A DNA stretch of 64,000 nt from Ryuthela nishihirai. Taxonomy: Eukaryota; Arthropoda; Arachnida; Araneae; Heptathelidae. The notes beneath the pieces were generated by a model, which was not told where the DNA came from, did not search any database, and worked only from the letters and a program-made list of their open reading frames with translations. The stretch is from assembly GCA_038380435.1 (NCBI GenBank), contig JAWZYU010000011.1, positions 77,745,501 to 77,809,500 of the forward strand, written 5' to 3'. Both the position numbers and the translations under genes were made by a program. Positions 44,352 through 54,800 of this stretch are shown here, piece by piece. How positions within the stretch are numbered: position 1 is the stretch's first letter; the number at the start of each line of letters is the position of its first letter.

Positions 44352-45160
44352 CAGTTCAGTTTTCACCATGCATCCTGGCAGTGAACATACTTATCCCCTT
44401 GGGGGCGATATTTTCATCGTTCCCGCACTTTTTCCAGAGAAACTGCACGTACATCTCCGTCGCTATCAAAGGTTTTCGGACGGAGGGACACTTTATCCTA
44501 CGAAAGAGCACTCTAACGCTCCCAGAATGGCAAGAGCTGTTATCTGCATCGGACAGAATCGACGTGGCAAATTCTACTGAAAGAGAAACGTGGTTTGTGA
44601 CTCGCGATCTGCAACTATGTGCCTATTGTGTCAGCGATGGAAGACGTTTCATAGACGTCATCAAATCGACCAAAAAAGAATTCGCATGTGGCATAACTCT
44701 CACCCTAGCCCAATGGAACGAGGTCCGCATCCGCCGTGACGACATTAAGAAAAGTCTGGACCACCACCGCAGATCTGTTGCTAATTTCCACCTTCATCAG
44801 GCCATTGCTGAACAGAGAGACCTTCTGCTCGCTTTTCTCCTGTCACCTCCTGCAGAGGGGGAAGGTCAGTTGATTCAGCTATTGACAGATATCATCGAAC
44901 GCGATCTTGTGTACGCCTTACTACCCAACACGAGAGTCATAGAACCCGAGGATAAAGAACACTGTCTTAATATGTACCTGTCCGATGCAGTGCATGCACT
45001 GGATATTGACTCTATTGCTAATGCGTTTGTGGATACTGCCTGGACCCGGGGCTTACTTTGCTATGTGGATGATGCTTTTCTTTCCTCTCTGACATATTGT
45101 GACGTGCTGAAGAGAGTGAAGGATAATCTGTATACTTCTGATAATTGGTTTTGTAAATAA
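44342..45160 (+). CDS. PC4-like ssDNA-binding protein with two modules (frameshifted start)
   Basis: Two stretches look like the PC4/p15 fold, where a strand set is followed by a G-x-x-L-S/T-L-x-x-W helix start. These are STLTLPEWQELL (near residue 57) and GITLTLAQWNEV (near residue 119). The frame at 44,368-44,510 supplies LGGDIFIVPALF and VHLRRYQRFSDG, the expected first part of module 1, so a single-base frameshift near 44,505 splits it. The real start is probably the ATG at 44,368. PC4-like proteins bind ssDNA in transcription and replication. The stop overlaps an AATAAA signal (45,156-45,161). Confidence 0.55.
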   Translation: MLVTVQFSPCILAVNILIPLGAIFSSFPHFFQRNCTYISVAIKGFRTEGHFILRKSTLTLPEWQELLSASDRIDVANSTERETWFVTRDLQLCAYCVSDGRRFIDVIKSTKKEFACGITLTLAQWNEVRIRRDDIKKSLDHHRRSVANFHLHQAIAEQRDLLLAFLLSPPAEGEGQLIQLLTDIIERDLVYALLPNTRVIEPEDKEHCLNMYLSDAVHALDIDSIANAFVDTAWTRGLLCYVDDAFLSSLTYCDVLKRVKDNLYTSDNWFCK

Positions 45161-45161
45161 A
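45156..45161 (+). terminator. Poly(A) signal overlapping the PC4-like stop codon
   Basis: AATAAA lies within the end of the coding sequence (TGTAAATAAAAG), so one motif serves stop and cleavage signal. Confidence 0.5.
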
Positions 45162-45208
45162 AGTCTGATATTACCTAACAATCCCTGTGTTGTGTACTCA
45201 TTTGAATC

Positions 45209-45556
45209 ATGAATCGCGCAAAGATAGCATCTGTTCTCTGCACGCTGATAGGTGTCGCTGTGATTTGCGGGGTTACGTTATCACCAGACTATTTAACTAC
45301 ACGTTGTGGCGATTCGCGACACTTAGGCGGGAATATCTGGCTGAGCGTGTGTAATCAAACGGTAGACATAAGATTATTTTTACACAAGCAGCCGACTGTG
45401 AAAGGGATTAACTTATCTTTTTCTCAGTGGAAGAAACTTGTTTCACTAGAAAGCTGGGTCCTTCAAAATGCTGTGGGCTCCGAGTTTCAGGTTTTGTCTG
45501 GTAGAAGCGAAAACAAAAGCGATTTACTACGACCATCCAGTCATTTACACATCTAA
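45209..45556 (+). CDS. Second PC4-like protein with hydrophobic N-terminus, 115 aa
   Basis: Residues 5-27 (IASVLCTLIGVAVICGVTL) are hydrophobic and could be a signal or anchor. Then LGGNIWLSVCN, VDIRLFLHKQPTVKG and INLSFSQWKKLV follow the same pattern as the module in the preceding gene (LGG-D/N-I start, strand with VxxR, then I-x-L-S-x-x-Q-W). It is probably a paralogue. After about residue 80 the frame may be shifted. The overlapping frame 45,468-45,654 stays open (ELCEEAADRASLDVPDSLP) and runs into the integrase start. Confidence 0.5.
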   Translation: MNRAKIASVLCTLIGVAVICGVTLSPDYLTTRCGDSRHLGGNIWLSVCNQTVDIRLFLHKQPTVKGINLSFSQWKKLVSLESWVLQNAVGSEFQVLSGRSENKSDLLRPSSHLHI

Positions 45557-45654
45557 GGAGCTTTGTGAAGAGGCTGCAGACCGTGCGTCTCTAGACGTCC
45601 CGGATTCACTCCCCATCGAGATTTGGATTAAAGAGGGAAAGCTATTGCTGGTCG

Positions 45655-46683
45655 ATGAACGACGTGTTGGAAAAAGTTTATTACGATCCCGAGAACCCTG
45701 GCAGCTTTGGAGGGGTGAATCGATTATCCCAGAGTACTGGAGTGGATCGAAAGACAGCCAAAGAATGGTTAGCGGGTCAGGAGACATACACTCTACACAG
45801 ACCGGCAGTGAGCAAGTTCAGAAGGAACAAGACGTATGTAGCGGGATTGGATCAACAGTGGCAGGCAGATTTAATGTTCGTGAAAAATATTGCACGATTT
45901 AACGACGGCTACAGATACATACTAGTTGTTATCGACATTTTGTCCCGTTATGCATGGGCAGTTCCGGTGAAAAAGAAAACGGGAACTGCAGTGAAAGTTG
46001 CTTTCGAAAAGATTCTGGCTCAGGGGCGTGAACCCATGACTCTAAATACAGATCAAGGAACAGAGTTCACAAACCGAGTGTTTCAAAAGTTCTTAAAAGA
46101 AAAAAATATCCACCTCTTTGTGTCTTATAGCGAGAAGAAAGCTGCCCTTGTGGAGAGACTGAACCGAACACTAAGAGAAAAATTATGACGTTATTTCACT
46201 AAACATAAAAACTTCCGATTCGTGCATGTCTTGAATCGCATATTGAAGGGGTATAACGCCTCGAGACATCGCGCTCATGGGTTTGCACCCAAGGACGTTA
46301 ATCTCTTTAATGAGAGTATTGTTTGGCAGAGATTATATGGAGGTCCAAAGATGGGAGAGCCCACGCATTTTAAAGTGGGCGATCATGTGAGACTCAGTAG
46401 TCCGAAGCTACCATTCAAGAAAGGCGCATCACAGCAGTGGACTCGTGAAATATTCCTTGTGAAAAGAGTCGTACCACGATCCCCTCCTGTTTATGAAGTG
46501 GAAGATAGTGATGGTAAACAGATACACGGAACTTTCTACAGTCAGGAACTTCAGAGAATAAACCCGCCAGATCTCTATGCTGTGGAAAAAATCTTGGCTC
46601 GAGATCGGAAAAAAGGGGTGTTAGTCAAGTGGCAAAATTATCCTACTCCCAGTTGGGTTCCTAGAAAATGGCTTTCTACTTAA
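45655..46683 (+). pseudogene. INT: Integrase with chromodomain, interrupted by one stop
   Basis: Retroviral-type (RVE) integrase, which inserts the element DNA with 6-bp staggered cuts. The catalytic core shows QWQADLMFV (Asp72), LNTDQGTEF (Asp133) and ALVERLNRTL (Glu167). The C-terminus (near residues 308-342) carries a chromodomain, YAVEKILARDRKKGVLVKW, followed by a YP-x-x-SW block. An in-frame TGA at 46,186-46,188 separates the core from the C-terminal part; the frame is otherwise continuous. The start is the first ATG; a preceding HHCC-type finger is not evident. It overlaps the next gene by 16 bp. Confidence 0.93.
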
Positions 46684-47563
46684 CCCTTCCTTCCACGGCC
46701 AGCAGCGATATTTACCCTCATAACACTCAAAGCGATTATTCCACGAGACTCGCCCAACCTGTCGAACTGAATGGAGAATGGGAAGTAGCACTAGCCGAGA
46801 TTCACATCCCCACGAGTTGGTATAATATCGACGATTCGCAATTCAGATGGTTTCCCACCATCCCTCAAAACGCCGTTAAGGTTGCTCTAAACCATCAGTT
46901 CGATGGAAAGAAGATGAAGAGGGAGCGGATTATAAAAAACATCCAGAGTCAAATTCCTAAAGGCATACAAGTGATAAAAAAAGATGATTTGTGGGTATTC
47001 CAAGTCGGGTCCATGGATTACGGTGTGGTGTTTAAAAAAGAGGCAACGAGCTTCAACAATTTCTTCAACATCGGAGACGTTGACGCGGAAATTCCGCACT
47101 ATTCAAACTTCGTTTCCAAGGTGGAGGAAGACGACGATTTCTTCACGCCCGACGTGGCAACATTTTATTTTTATCTAGTTCCACATCCCATCATACGGGA
47201 AGACGCGCATCACATCCCTCCTGGACGTTATGAAAATGTAGAAGATATTTTTACTGCAATGCTACAAGCTATACCCCGCGAGGATAGAATAAATTTCGCT
47301 TTCAAGAGACAGGCTAATAATCACTTAAAAATTGCTTCACATGACAGCTGTTACGAGTGATTAACCCCTCTACGAGAACAATGAATAACGAGGCCATAGT
47401 GAAAATTTTTACAAGTCCTGATTATTATCCTCTCGCTCGCAACGTGTTCGAGAGTGTCAGAATATTTCTTCGCACTGACAGTGGTGAACCATTGTCTTTT
47501 AAGTACGGAAAAGTCTTAATCAAGCTACACTTTCGACATGCAAGTCAAGTTCACAGAACCTAG
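46668..47563 (+). pseudogene. Conserved Polinton structural-cluster protein, internally deleted
   Basis: Residues 1-60 have the FYLTLPSTASSDIYPHN start and LNGEWEVALAEIHIPTSW block that mark a protein conserved beside capsid genes in many Polintons, presumed virion-associated. A helical strand-rich middle follows, and IPPGRYENVEDIFTAML lies near residue 185. The frame ends at 47,360. Its expected C-terminal block (IFLRTDSGEPLSF, KVLIKLHFR) sits in another frame at 47,357-47,563, and an intervening stretch appears to be missing. The protein is therefore truncated by deletion plus frameshift. Confidence 0.7.
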
Positions 47564-47939
47564 CCCCGCAAGCTACCTGAACTATTATAAGGCTCAGACG
47601 GGATCGGGGGTGTTTAGAGGACCCAGATATCAAAGAGGTGGTGGTCTCGGATCATTATTTAGAAGTATCGGATGCTTCATGTCCCCAATTTTAAAGCCCA
47701 TGATGTTTTCGCTAGGAAGACAAGCTGCCAGATCAGGAATGAAATTCGCTTCGGAAGTCGCATCAGGTCATGACCTGAAAGAGTCATTTAAATCGAATTT
47801 GAAGGAGGGTGCGGCTAACTTGTTGGAAGAGGCAGGTCAAAATCTACGGGGGAGAGGTATAAAACGTAAGAAGCCCAAGCGAATCGTCAGATTGTCGAAC
47901 AGACGGTGCAAGGTGAGGGACGTTTTTGAAAATGAGTGA
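47538..47939 (+). CDS. Basic virion-core-like protein, 133 aa
   Basis: It has a glycine-rich start (FRGPRYQRGGGLGSLFR), an amphipathic middle and a strongly basic tail (RGRGIKRKKPKRIVRLSNRR). The composition and place immediately before the MCP gene match the small core or minor capsid proteins of adenovirus-like particles (pVI/pX type). Sequence similarity to those is not shown. It overlaps the previous gene's C-terminal remnant by 26 bp and the MCP start by 8 bp. Confidence 0.55.
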   Translation: MQVKFTEPSPASYLNYYKAQTGSGVFRGPRYQRGGGLGSLFRSIGCFMSPILKPMMFSLGRQAARSGMKFASEVASGHDLKESFKSNLKEGAANLLEEAGQNLRGRGIKRKKPKRIVRLSNRRCKVRDVFENE

Positions 47940-49237
47940 AAGGATCCACGGGTTGTCGGGCGATTGTGCTCTGTCAGAACTCGATCTATTTGCTGTACCC
48001 CCCACCAACTCACAGACTGAAAGAGCAACTTACGTCGCCTACCAACCTCTCGCTTCATTAGAAGGGTACGCCCCATTGGAATTTAATGTTATCAGTGGAG
48101 ATGAGTATGTCGATTTATCTAGATGTCATTTACGAATCAGGGCAAGGGTAACAGATGCTACAGGGAACGATATAGGGGATGCTGCACTTGTTGCCCCTGC
48201 AAACAATTTTTTGCACACCTTATTTAGCCAAGTCGATGTGTATTTGAACGATCAATTAGTGAGCGGTAGTCACAGCCTTTATCCCTACAGAAGCTACCTT
48301 GAAACCTTGCTAAACTATGGTTCCGACCCTACAAAAAGTCAATTAACTTGTGGTCTGTGGCATCCTGATGCCGCGGGAAAAATGGAAGAGTGTGGAGACG
48401 CTAATCTTGGTTGGAAGACGAGGAAAAATCTTGCTGGCTCCCGATGCATTGAATTAATCAGCTGGATTCATGCTGATTTATTTCTTCAAGACAGATATCT
48501 ACTGAATCACGTCGATCTTCGATTACGATTGACTAGGTCAAAACCCGAATTGCCTCATGACAAGCGAGGCAGATCCCGCTTACAAAATTAAATTTGAAGA
48601 AGCCGCATTTTATGTCAGGAAAGTCAAAATTAGCAGTTCGACTTTGTTGGCCCACGCACAGATGCTGAACACGGTCTCTGCTAAGTATCCTATGCGCCGA
48701 GTAGAGGTCAGATCCTTCACCCTGAGTCCCGGAATTACTTCTAGCACGAGGGATAATTTATTCAGCTCCCAGATGCCTCGAAGATGTATCGTAGGAATTG
48801 TAGACTCTGCAGCCATGAATGGTGATTATTCTAGGAATCCTTACAATTTCAAACATTATAACCTGAATTACATGGCTTTGTATGCTGACACCGAACAGTT
48901 CCCGTCCCAACCTCTGACTCCTGATTTCCCAAATAATCAGTATATACGAGCATATCAGTCGCTACTGGAATCACTAGACGTGTGGAAAGATAACAAAGGT
49001 GTCCAGTTTGGACGCGCAGCCTACCCAAAAGGCTACACTCTGTTCGGCTTTGAATTGGGTTCTGATGGGAAACAGTGTTCTGATTACTTCAATCTAGTGA
49101 AAGCTGCAAACTGTCGATTAGAAATAAAATTCGGAACTCCTCTGGTAGAGGCCGTGAGTGTGATTTTGTATGCAGAATTCGAAAATCTGCTTGAAATAGA
49201 TCAGCATCGGAAAATTCTATTTGATTTCTCTGCTTGA
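47932..49237 (+). pseudogene. MCP: Major capsid protein (double jelly roll), one frameshift
   Basis: The combined reading of 47,932-48,591 and 48,557-49,237 gives about 435 codons, the usual size of Polinton MCP. The N-terminal half has the ELDLFAVPPTNSQTERATYV start and PLEFNVISGDEYVDLSRCHL. The C-terminal half has YPMRRVEVRSF, PNNQYIRAYQSLLESLD and an AEFENLLEID end. The two halves meet at 48,550-48,552, where one base is missing. MCP builds the capsomers of an icosahedral shell. The ATG at 47,932 is chosen; the upstream in-frame TTG is not a likely start. Confidence 0.9.
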
Positions 49238-49680
49238 TGGATACTCTTCAACTGACACACGTTCTTCAGAATGACCCCTTTACTAGCCCTCTGTTTTTGG
49301 GTGTATTCGCAAAAGATCAACTCCCGAAAATCACGAGAAAGCCTTGTCTTTTCATCTTTAATACCGCCGTAGCAACTTCGAGAGGCGAACACTGGATAGC
49401 TGTCTACGTGAACAAGCGAACGGTAGAACATTTCGACCCATTAGGATTCGAACCCGAAAACGAAGATTATTACAGAGCAATCGGAATGAAGCGCGTATTA
49501 TATCCAACATTACCGCTTCAGTCACCAGTTTCCGACACTTGTGGGATTCATTGTCTTTATTTCCTCTTCCTACATACGCATGGAATGTCCTTGAAACGAT
49601 TCCTGAAGGAACGTTATTCTTGCAACCTAGGATTTAACGAACTCTTGATCACACTATTTAACGGGTTGCTCAACTATTAA
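49237..49680 (+). CDS. PRO: Adenain-type cysteine protease, 147 aa
   Basis: Adenovirus-type maturation protease (C5 family, Ulp1-like fold). The catalytic triad is visible as GEHWIAVYV (His52), VEHFDPLG (Asp67) and SDTCGIHCL (Cys102), with Gln95 in LPLQSPV at the oxyanion position. The start ATG overlaps the MCP stop by one base (TGATG). It would trim structural proteins such as the basic core protein upstream. Length is shorter than adenain but normal for Polintons. The frame is intact. Confidence 0.93.
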   Translation: MDTLQLTHVLQNDPFTSPLFLGVFAKDQLPKITRKPCLFIFNTAVATSRGEHWIAVYVNKRTVEHFDPLGFEPENEDYYRAIGMKRVLYPTLPLQSPVSDTCGIHCLYFLFLHTHGMSLKRFLKERYSCNLGFNELLITLFNGLLNY

Positions 49681-49696
49681 TATACCTTTTCCGGTC

Positions 49697-50314
49697 ATGC
49701 AATCGCCATGTACAATCCTCGGCTCTGGTCCGAGTCGATGTGGGAAAACTACTTTCATTTTGAATCTCATCCGTCATGCAGATAAAGTGTTCTCTCCCAA
49801 ACCAGACAGAATCATCTACTGTTATTCGATGTGGCAGCCGGCGTTTGAAGCTTTCAAAAAGGAAGTAGAATTCGTGGACGGCTTCCCTGAACTTCAATTA
49901 AGTGCAAAACAACACTCTCTACTAGTGCTGGATGATATGTTTGTTCAAGCCGCAGACGATACGAGAGTCTCTGACCTTTTCACGAAAGGTTCTCATCACT
50001 TGAATGTGACAGTTGTTCTCATCACGCAAAATTTATTCTTCCAAGGTAAATGTGCGAGAAATATCAGTCTCAATTCAAGCTACCTCGTCTTATTCAAAAG
50101 TCCAAGAGATATTTCTCAAATTAGTTATTTAGCAAGACAAATGTTTCCAGGAGAAACGAGAATCCTATTGGATGCATTTAAGCTTGCCACACAGAGACCC
50201 CACGGCTATTTACTCCTAGATTTCACCGTGGAAACACCAGATAATCAAAGGCTCAGAAGCAGGGTACTCCCTAACGAGTCCCCGGAAATAATATTTATAA
50301 GGAATGCGGATTAA
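49697..50314 (+). CDS. ATP: FtsK/HerA-type genome-packaging ATPase, 205 aa
   Basis: Walker A GSGPSRCGKTTF (residues 9-20), Walker B SLLVLDDMF (Asp79/Asp80) and a sensor-like VLITQNLFF block (near residue 113) identify the A32-like packaging ATPase. It drives DNA into preformed capsids. The frame is intact. It follows the protease by 16 bp and overlaps the next gene by 11 bp. Confidence 0.93.
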   Translation: MQSPCTILGSGPSRCGKTTFILNLIRHADKVFSPKPDRIIYCYSMWQPAFEAFKKEVEFVDGFPELQLSAKQHSLLVLDDMFVQAADDTRVSDLFTKGSHHLNVTVVLITQNLFFQGKCARNISLNSSYLVLFKSPRDISQISYLARQMFPGETRILLDAFKLATQRPHGYLLLDFTVETPDNQRLRSRVLPNESPEIIFIRNAD

Positions 50315-50627
50315 AAAGCAAGGATCATTTCTACGTTACCTGTTAAATGCCCCACCTAAAAAACGTTCAACATTATTGAAAAACGCAAGTGACGGCGAAA
50401 TACTCGCTTTGTGTGAGATTTGTTTTAATTTAGTGAGGGCAAATCTTCCAGTGTCGTCAAATGTTCTGAGAAAATTGTCAAAACACAAGTGTATTATACG
50501 GAAATTAGCTTCAAAGAATATTAGCGTGAAATCTAAACGTGCCTACTTACGCCAGAAAGGTTCCGACTTCCTCCTCCCTCTTTTGTCATCCGTGATTCCT
50601 CTGATTACTAATTTATTCAAACAATGA
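50304..50627 (+). CDS. Small basic protein with hydrophobic C-terminus, 107 aa
   Basis: The body is lysine/arginine-rich (KQGSFLRYLLNAPPKKRSTLL, KLASKNISVKSKRAYL), and it ends in QKGSDFLLPLLSSVIPLITN. Many Polintons have such a protein next to the ATPase, probably virion-associated or membrane-active. No enzymatic motif. The frame is intact. Confidence 0.6.
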   Translation: MRIKKQGSFLRYLLNAPPKKRSTLLKNASDGEILALCEICFNLVRANLPVSSNVLRKLSKHKCIIRKLASKNISVKSKRAYLRQKGSDFLLPLLSSVIPLITNLFKQ

Positions 50628-51062
50628 ATCTTACGGTTAAAGCTGTCGAGAAACGTCACCTGAAAGACAAGGTTAGTGATCTCGATGTCGACATGCAGCG
50701 TTCTGAAATCCTCCGGAAATTCGGACGAGAAAGCACGGGCTTATCTTACAATTCTCAGAAAATATCTGCAATATTCAAGGAAGGCTGAAGTGCCAGACGA
50801 AATTATATTAACTCCTGGACTCTCAGAAAAAGATATCGTTCATATGACCCCCCGGCACTTTAAAAATAAAGTTCGAGAAAAAGTTAAAACTTTACCGGAT
50901 ATTGTACGTTGGGATTCGAGAGGAAGACTTTTAAATTATGGAAGACCTATACCAGATTCCCACATGACGGATCTACTCGTTGAAACTGTGAGAAAACGTG
51001 GAAAACCCCAAGTTCCAGGACAAAAAAAATTTCAACAACAAATGAATTGGGAAATTTTTTAA
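50625..51062 (+). pseudogene. Conserved Polinton alpha-helical protein, frameshifted
   Basis: The likely start is ATG at 50,625 (MNLTVKAVEKRHLKDKV), followed near 50,726 by a shift into the frame at 50,676-51,062. That frame contains KARAYLTILRKYLQYSRK and a C-terminal block IVRWDSRGRLLNYG...DLLVETVRKRG. A W-x-x-x-G-x-L-x-x-x-G-type ending with a helical N-terminus is common beside ATPase and capsid genes in Polintons. The role is unknown, perhaps scaffold. AATAAA (51,069-51,074) follows directly. Confidence 0.6.
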
Positions 51063-51068
51063 TGTGAA

Positions 51069-51074
51069 AATAAA
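51069..51074 (+). terminator. Poly(A) signal of the late plus-strand unit
   Basis: AATAAA seven bases after the stop codon at 51,060-51,062. It likely ends transcripts of the structural gene cluster. Confidence 0.6.
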
Positions 51075-51169
51075 GAATTTTTATTCCATACTCTCGCGTC
51101 TTTTTTTCCTCTCCAATCGCAGGACACCCCCAAAATCAGGTCACTCACCCTCATAGGACGCTGACCCCG

Positions 51170-51179
51170 AGTATAAAAC
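51170..51179 (+). promoter_or_regulatory. TATA box of the cysteine-rich gene
   Basis: AGTATAAAAC lies about 32 bp upstream of the ATG at 51,210 and downstream of the late poly(A) signal, so this gene has its own promoter. Confidence 0.65.
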
Positions 51180-51209
51180 CCTCGCTCGGAGACGCACTCT
51201 GAGAACATC

Positions 51210-51569
51210 ATGCAGTATACGGTGAAACCCGGAAGCTTCTCGTTTTCCACAGCCCCCGACCGCATCCCAAGAGTCCTCCGCAGGTTCTGCGACTGTACGT
51301 GTCATTTGGAGCCTCGACCCCGCTCCCCTACCGGCGAGAGGACGGGGGTGCGGCAACCTTCACCTATACTTCACGCTGACACAGCAGTCGATGTAACTTT
51401 CAATAGCGAGACGCACCAAGCTCTTATTACGTTTCAGGACGACGCGTGGGCTACTCTTTGTGGGATTGCACATTGTCTGTGCTCTTGCCATAGAGTTTTG
51501 CGCCCTCCGTCGCCAAGACAACCGCTTGTCAAGATAACCGGTGTCGTGAGAAGGCCATCTTCTGAATGA
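51210..51569 (+). CDS. Cysteine-rich protein with two CxCxCH motifs, 119 aa
   Basis: It starts MQYTVKPGSFSFS. Two short clusters, FCDCTCHLE (residues 26-34) and HCLCSCHRV (residues 87-95), are near repeats of C-x-C-x-C-H and could together bind zinc. A DVTFNSETHQALITFQDDAW segment lies between them. The region is GC-richer than its neighbours. The family is not recognised. With its private TATA box it is a candidate accessory (host-interaction) gene. The frame is intact. Confidence 0.55.
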   Translation: MQYTVKPGSFSFSTAPDRIPRVLRRFCDCTCHLEPRPRSPTGERTGVRQPSPILHADTAVDVTFNSETHQALITFQDDAWATLCGIAHCLCSCHRVLRPPSPRQPLVKITGVVRRPSSE

Positions 51570-51639
51570 CAGCAGGAGGGTATGTTCTCTTTAATTCATA
51601 ACTGCTCAAACCATTTTAAAAAAGCGTTTATTCACATGA

Positions 51640-51895
51640 TCGCTAGTACAGGTGATTTCACACATAGTATTAATTTCACATGTAGTATTAATTTCAACTC
51701 ATAAATACCTTAATTTCATCTTATAACTGTTAATTTTAACTCATAAATACCTTAATTTCACATGTAGTATTAATTTCACATGTAGTATTAATTTCATCTT
51801 ATAACTGTTAATTTCAACTTATAACTGTTAATTTCAACTCATAAATACCTTAATTTCATCTTATAATTTCACATGTAGTATTAATTTGAACTTAC
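51640..51895. repeat. Modular tandem repeats between the convergent gene sets
   Basis: Three 18-22-bp modules (ACATGTAGTATTAATTTC, ACTCATAAATACCTTAATTT, TCTTATAACTGTTAATTT) are repeated in mixed order about twelve times. The PolB stop codon lies inside the array. Its place between converging transcripts suggests a termination or insulation role; that is inference. Confidence 0.85.
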
Positions 51896-54800
51896 GTTAA
51901 ACCCAAACGGGTATGTGAGACTTTGACCCCGTTCAAAAATTCTCTTATCAAAATTAAAAGCCAGTTTTTTGCGAATTGGACAGTTAGTGAGGGTCGAGGT
52001 ATATCTGTCCACTCTTACATTAAATGGAACTGCAAACGTTGTGGAAGGGGCTCCTAGAATTAATTCCTGAAGTAATGTTGTAGTGTAACGACCCTTGTTT
52101 TCCTGACTTAACTTGAATCCTTTCACACGGGAAATATTCTCACCATTGGAGAGTTCGAGGATATAATTTTTGGGGGCGATTGAAACATATCGTTCAATGG
52201 TTACACTGGGGCCCCACTGGTCAAGAATTTCATCTTTGAAAGAACCAAAGAATTGTTTGCTCTCGGGTTTGAAAATATCTGATGGAGAAGTCTTAAAAAT
52301 GCAAGAGTCTGTGTCTGCGTAAAGCGCGCGTTCTTTTAATTGCGAAAGTAGGTCGTCTAATATCAATCGGGCCTGGGCTGTTACAAAAGAAGCTACAACG
52401 ACGTTTCCCTTTGAATTTACTGGCTCGAATTCTTTTGCAGGCTTATAGGAAACGAGGAGTTGGTCGGAGTTGACCGCATGGAGATCTGTGAGAATTTTCG
52501 ATTTATCGTTAGCGAGTTCTAATAATTTTAGGGGTTATCGATTAAAAGAGAGGTAGCTCTGGATAAATCTTCTGATAATTTTCCCCACAACGAGTTAAGA
52601 ATATATTTCGAAGAAGCACGTTTAGAACTGTTAAATTCTACCTCATGAGGGTTGATTCGAATTCCCTCTGCCTCGAAAAATTTTTTACAAAAATCCGCCT
52701 TTTCGGAATCTGTTTTTATGTGGGGTGGGTAGCCAGAATACCTCTGCTTCATCGCCAAGAAAGTATCGATATACTTCCCGAATAAGCCGGGGTCCTGGGG
52801 AGAGTAGGATATCGTTTCTGCATAATGCCAAACGTCGTATATCCTAAGAATCTTGTAACCTTCACGAACTGCTCTGTAAAGTTCGAGTGAAACGTAAGAA
52901 CCAGGGAAGGCTCTCTGAGCCTCTGTGTGAGTGCAAGGCTCAGTTTGCACTAATTCAGCACATGTGCCACACAGAGGAAAGATCAGCTTATTCCTGCAAC
53001 GATAGGGCAATACAGGAATATACAAATTACAGGGAGGGAGGACTATGCAGCGTATGATTCCGAAATAGGCGTCTAAGCTATAATCAAAATTTTGTGTTAT
53101 TCTTCTGGGATGTTTAGCTGGAAATTTCCCATGCTTGCACACAAAAGGGTAAAGCGAGTTAACATCTTGATAGGTAATCGTGCAATTCTCGACCTTTGAA
53201 TCGCAGAGAAGTGCGAATGTTTCCGTCCTACCTCCATATAAGTGACAGCATGCGGATATTCGTTGAATCTCTTCGGTTTGCTGATAAATCCGCGCTGCGA
53301 GAGGATCGACTTTCACCAGTCGGTCGAAGTCGTGCTCCCAAAATATTCTAATCCTATGATCTGGCAATAGTTGTCGAATGACCCGTTCTCTATCGAGTGT
53401 TTTTAAATATGTTGCACCCATGGGTTTTCCTGTGAAAGGGTGTAAAGTGGTCGGCGTATAACAAAGCGGACAGGCATGTATCATGCAGCCAGAAAATTCG
53501 AAAATCTGACGGGTTTGCATACAGAGTCCGTCCAAAAAATAAGGCCCGACTTTGGCCTCGCCCTCTGCAGAGCGTGCAGTCTGAAGAGCGAGCTGCTCAG
53601 TCTCTTCTACGTAGGACAGCCATGCGAGAGCCTTTCTACTCTGCCTGTTATTTGAGGCGGAATATCCTCCTGAGGGGTAAATTCCGATAATACCTTCAGG
53701 CATAAATTTCTCTCTGTATACTTGCAGACAAGTAGACGGAAGGGTAATTTTTGCAAACAGGTCCACTTGTGTCATGTCCATAAATGCGGTTCGGAAACTC
53801 TCACAGCCAATGCGCAAAACGCGACAATCATCCCTGCAATAAGCAGACATTTCGGTTTTAAAGTCCCAGTGAGCCCCCCGTACCGTCTCATACCATTGGT
53901 AAAATTCTTTAGCCTCACTCGGGGTCATACGTTCGGGATGGAAAAATTGTGAATTTGGAATTGGTCCAGAATAATCTAGATTTTCCAGTTTGCAAAACGC
54001 ATGGGGAAAAAATCCTTTCCGCACATCCGTAATTCCAAAAGTTTTAGGAAAGGTTCTTAATGGGGAGGGAATAAAAGAAAGAGAATCTATGAATTTTATT
54101 TTAAGCCCCGGTAAATTTAAAAGAAGGATTTTGTTCCCGTTAAAAATTAACTCAGGCTTTAGACGGGTTTGGTAGAGATAATTCAAAATGGGAACAAAAT
54201 CGAAACTTCTACCGTTGTGGGCTAACAGGGTCAAATCTCTGAATTTTTGCTTACCATTCTCTACGGCTAATAACCAGTCCATAAAATCGGGAACAGTGGG
54301 GAATTCTTCGTATTGCCACAGCCCTTCACCGTCTTGATAGGTGACAATGCATAGGATAGGAACTAGCAATCCATATTCATTCTGCATCGTTTCCATGTCA
54401 AAATAAAATCTGTGTACTGTAGCCTCGCATTCCTTGGCAGTTTTCACAAATTGCGGCTCGTTTGCTTCGCATTCGTGAGACTTTGTTGTATTATAAACTG
54501 TGCCACACTCTGTACACCTGTGGCGTTTGTTGCAGGTGCCATTGAGTAGATATGAGGCATGGCATTGACGACCACGAAAATAGTTCTTGCATGTCTCACA
54601 ATAAATTTTGGAACCGTTCTTTCCACAGTCTTTGGTGAGGCAGGCTCTGCAAGTATTTCTGCAGATGTGAGGTAAATTATGCACCCGTTTTAGACACGGA
54701 ACACAGAATTCGTAGCACCGAAAATACCCTGCAGGCTTGGTGATCACGCTAAAGTGAAGATCGTCCATAAGGAGAAAAGTGTTATTAGAAGCCTCCTGGC

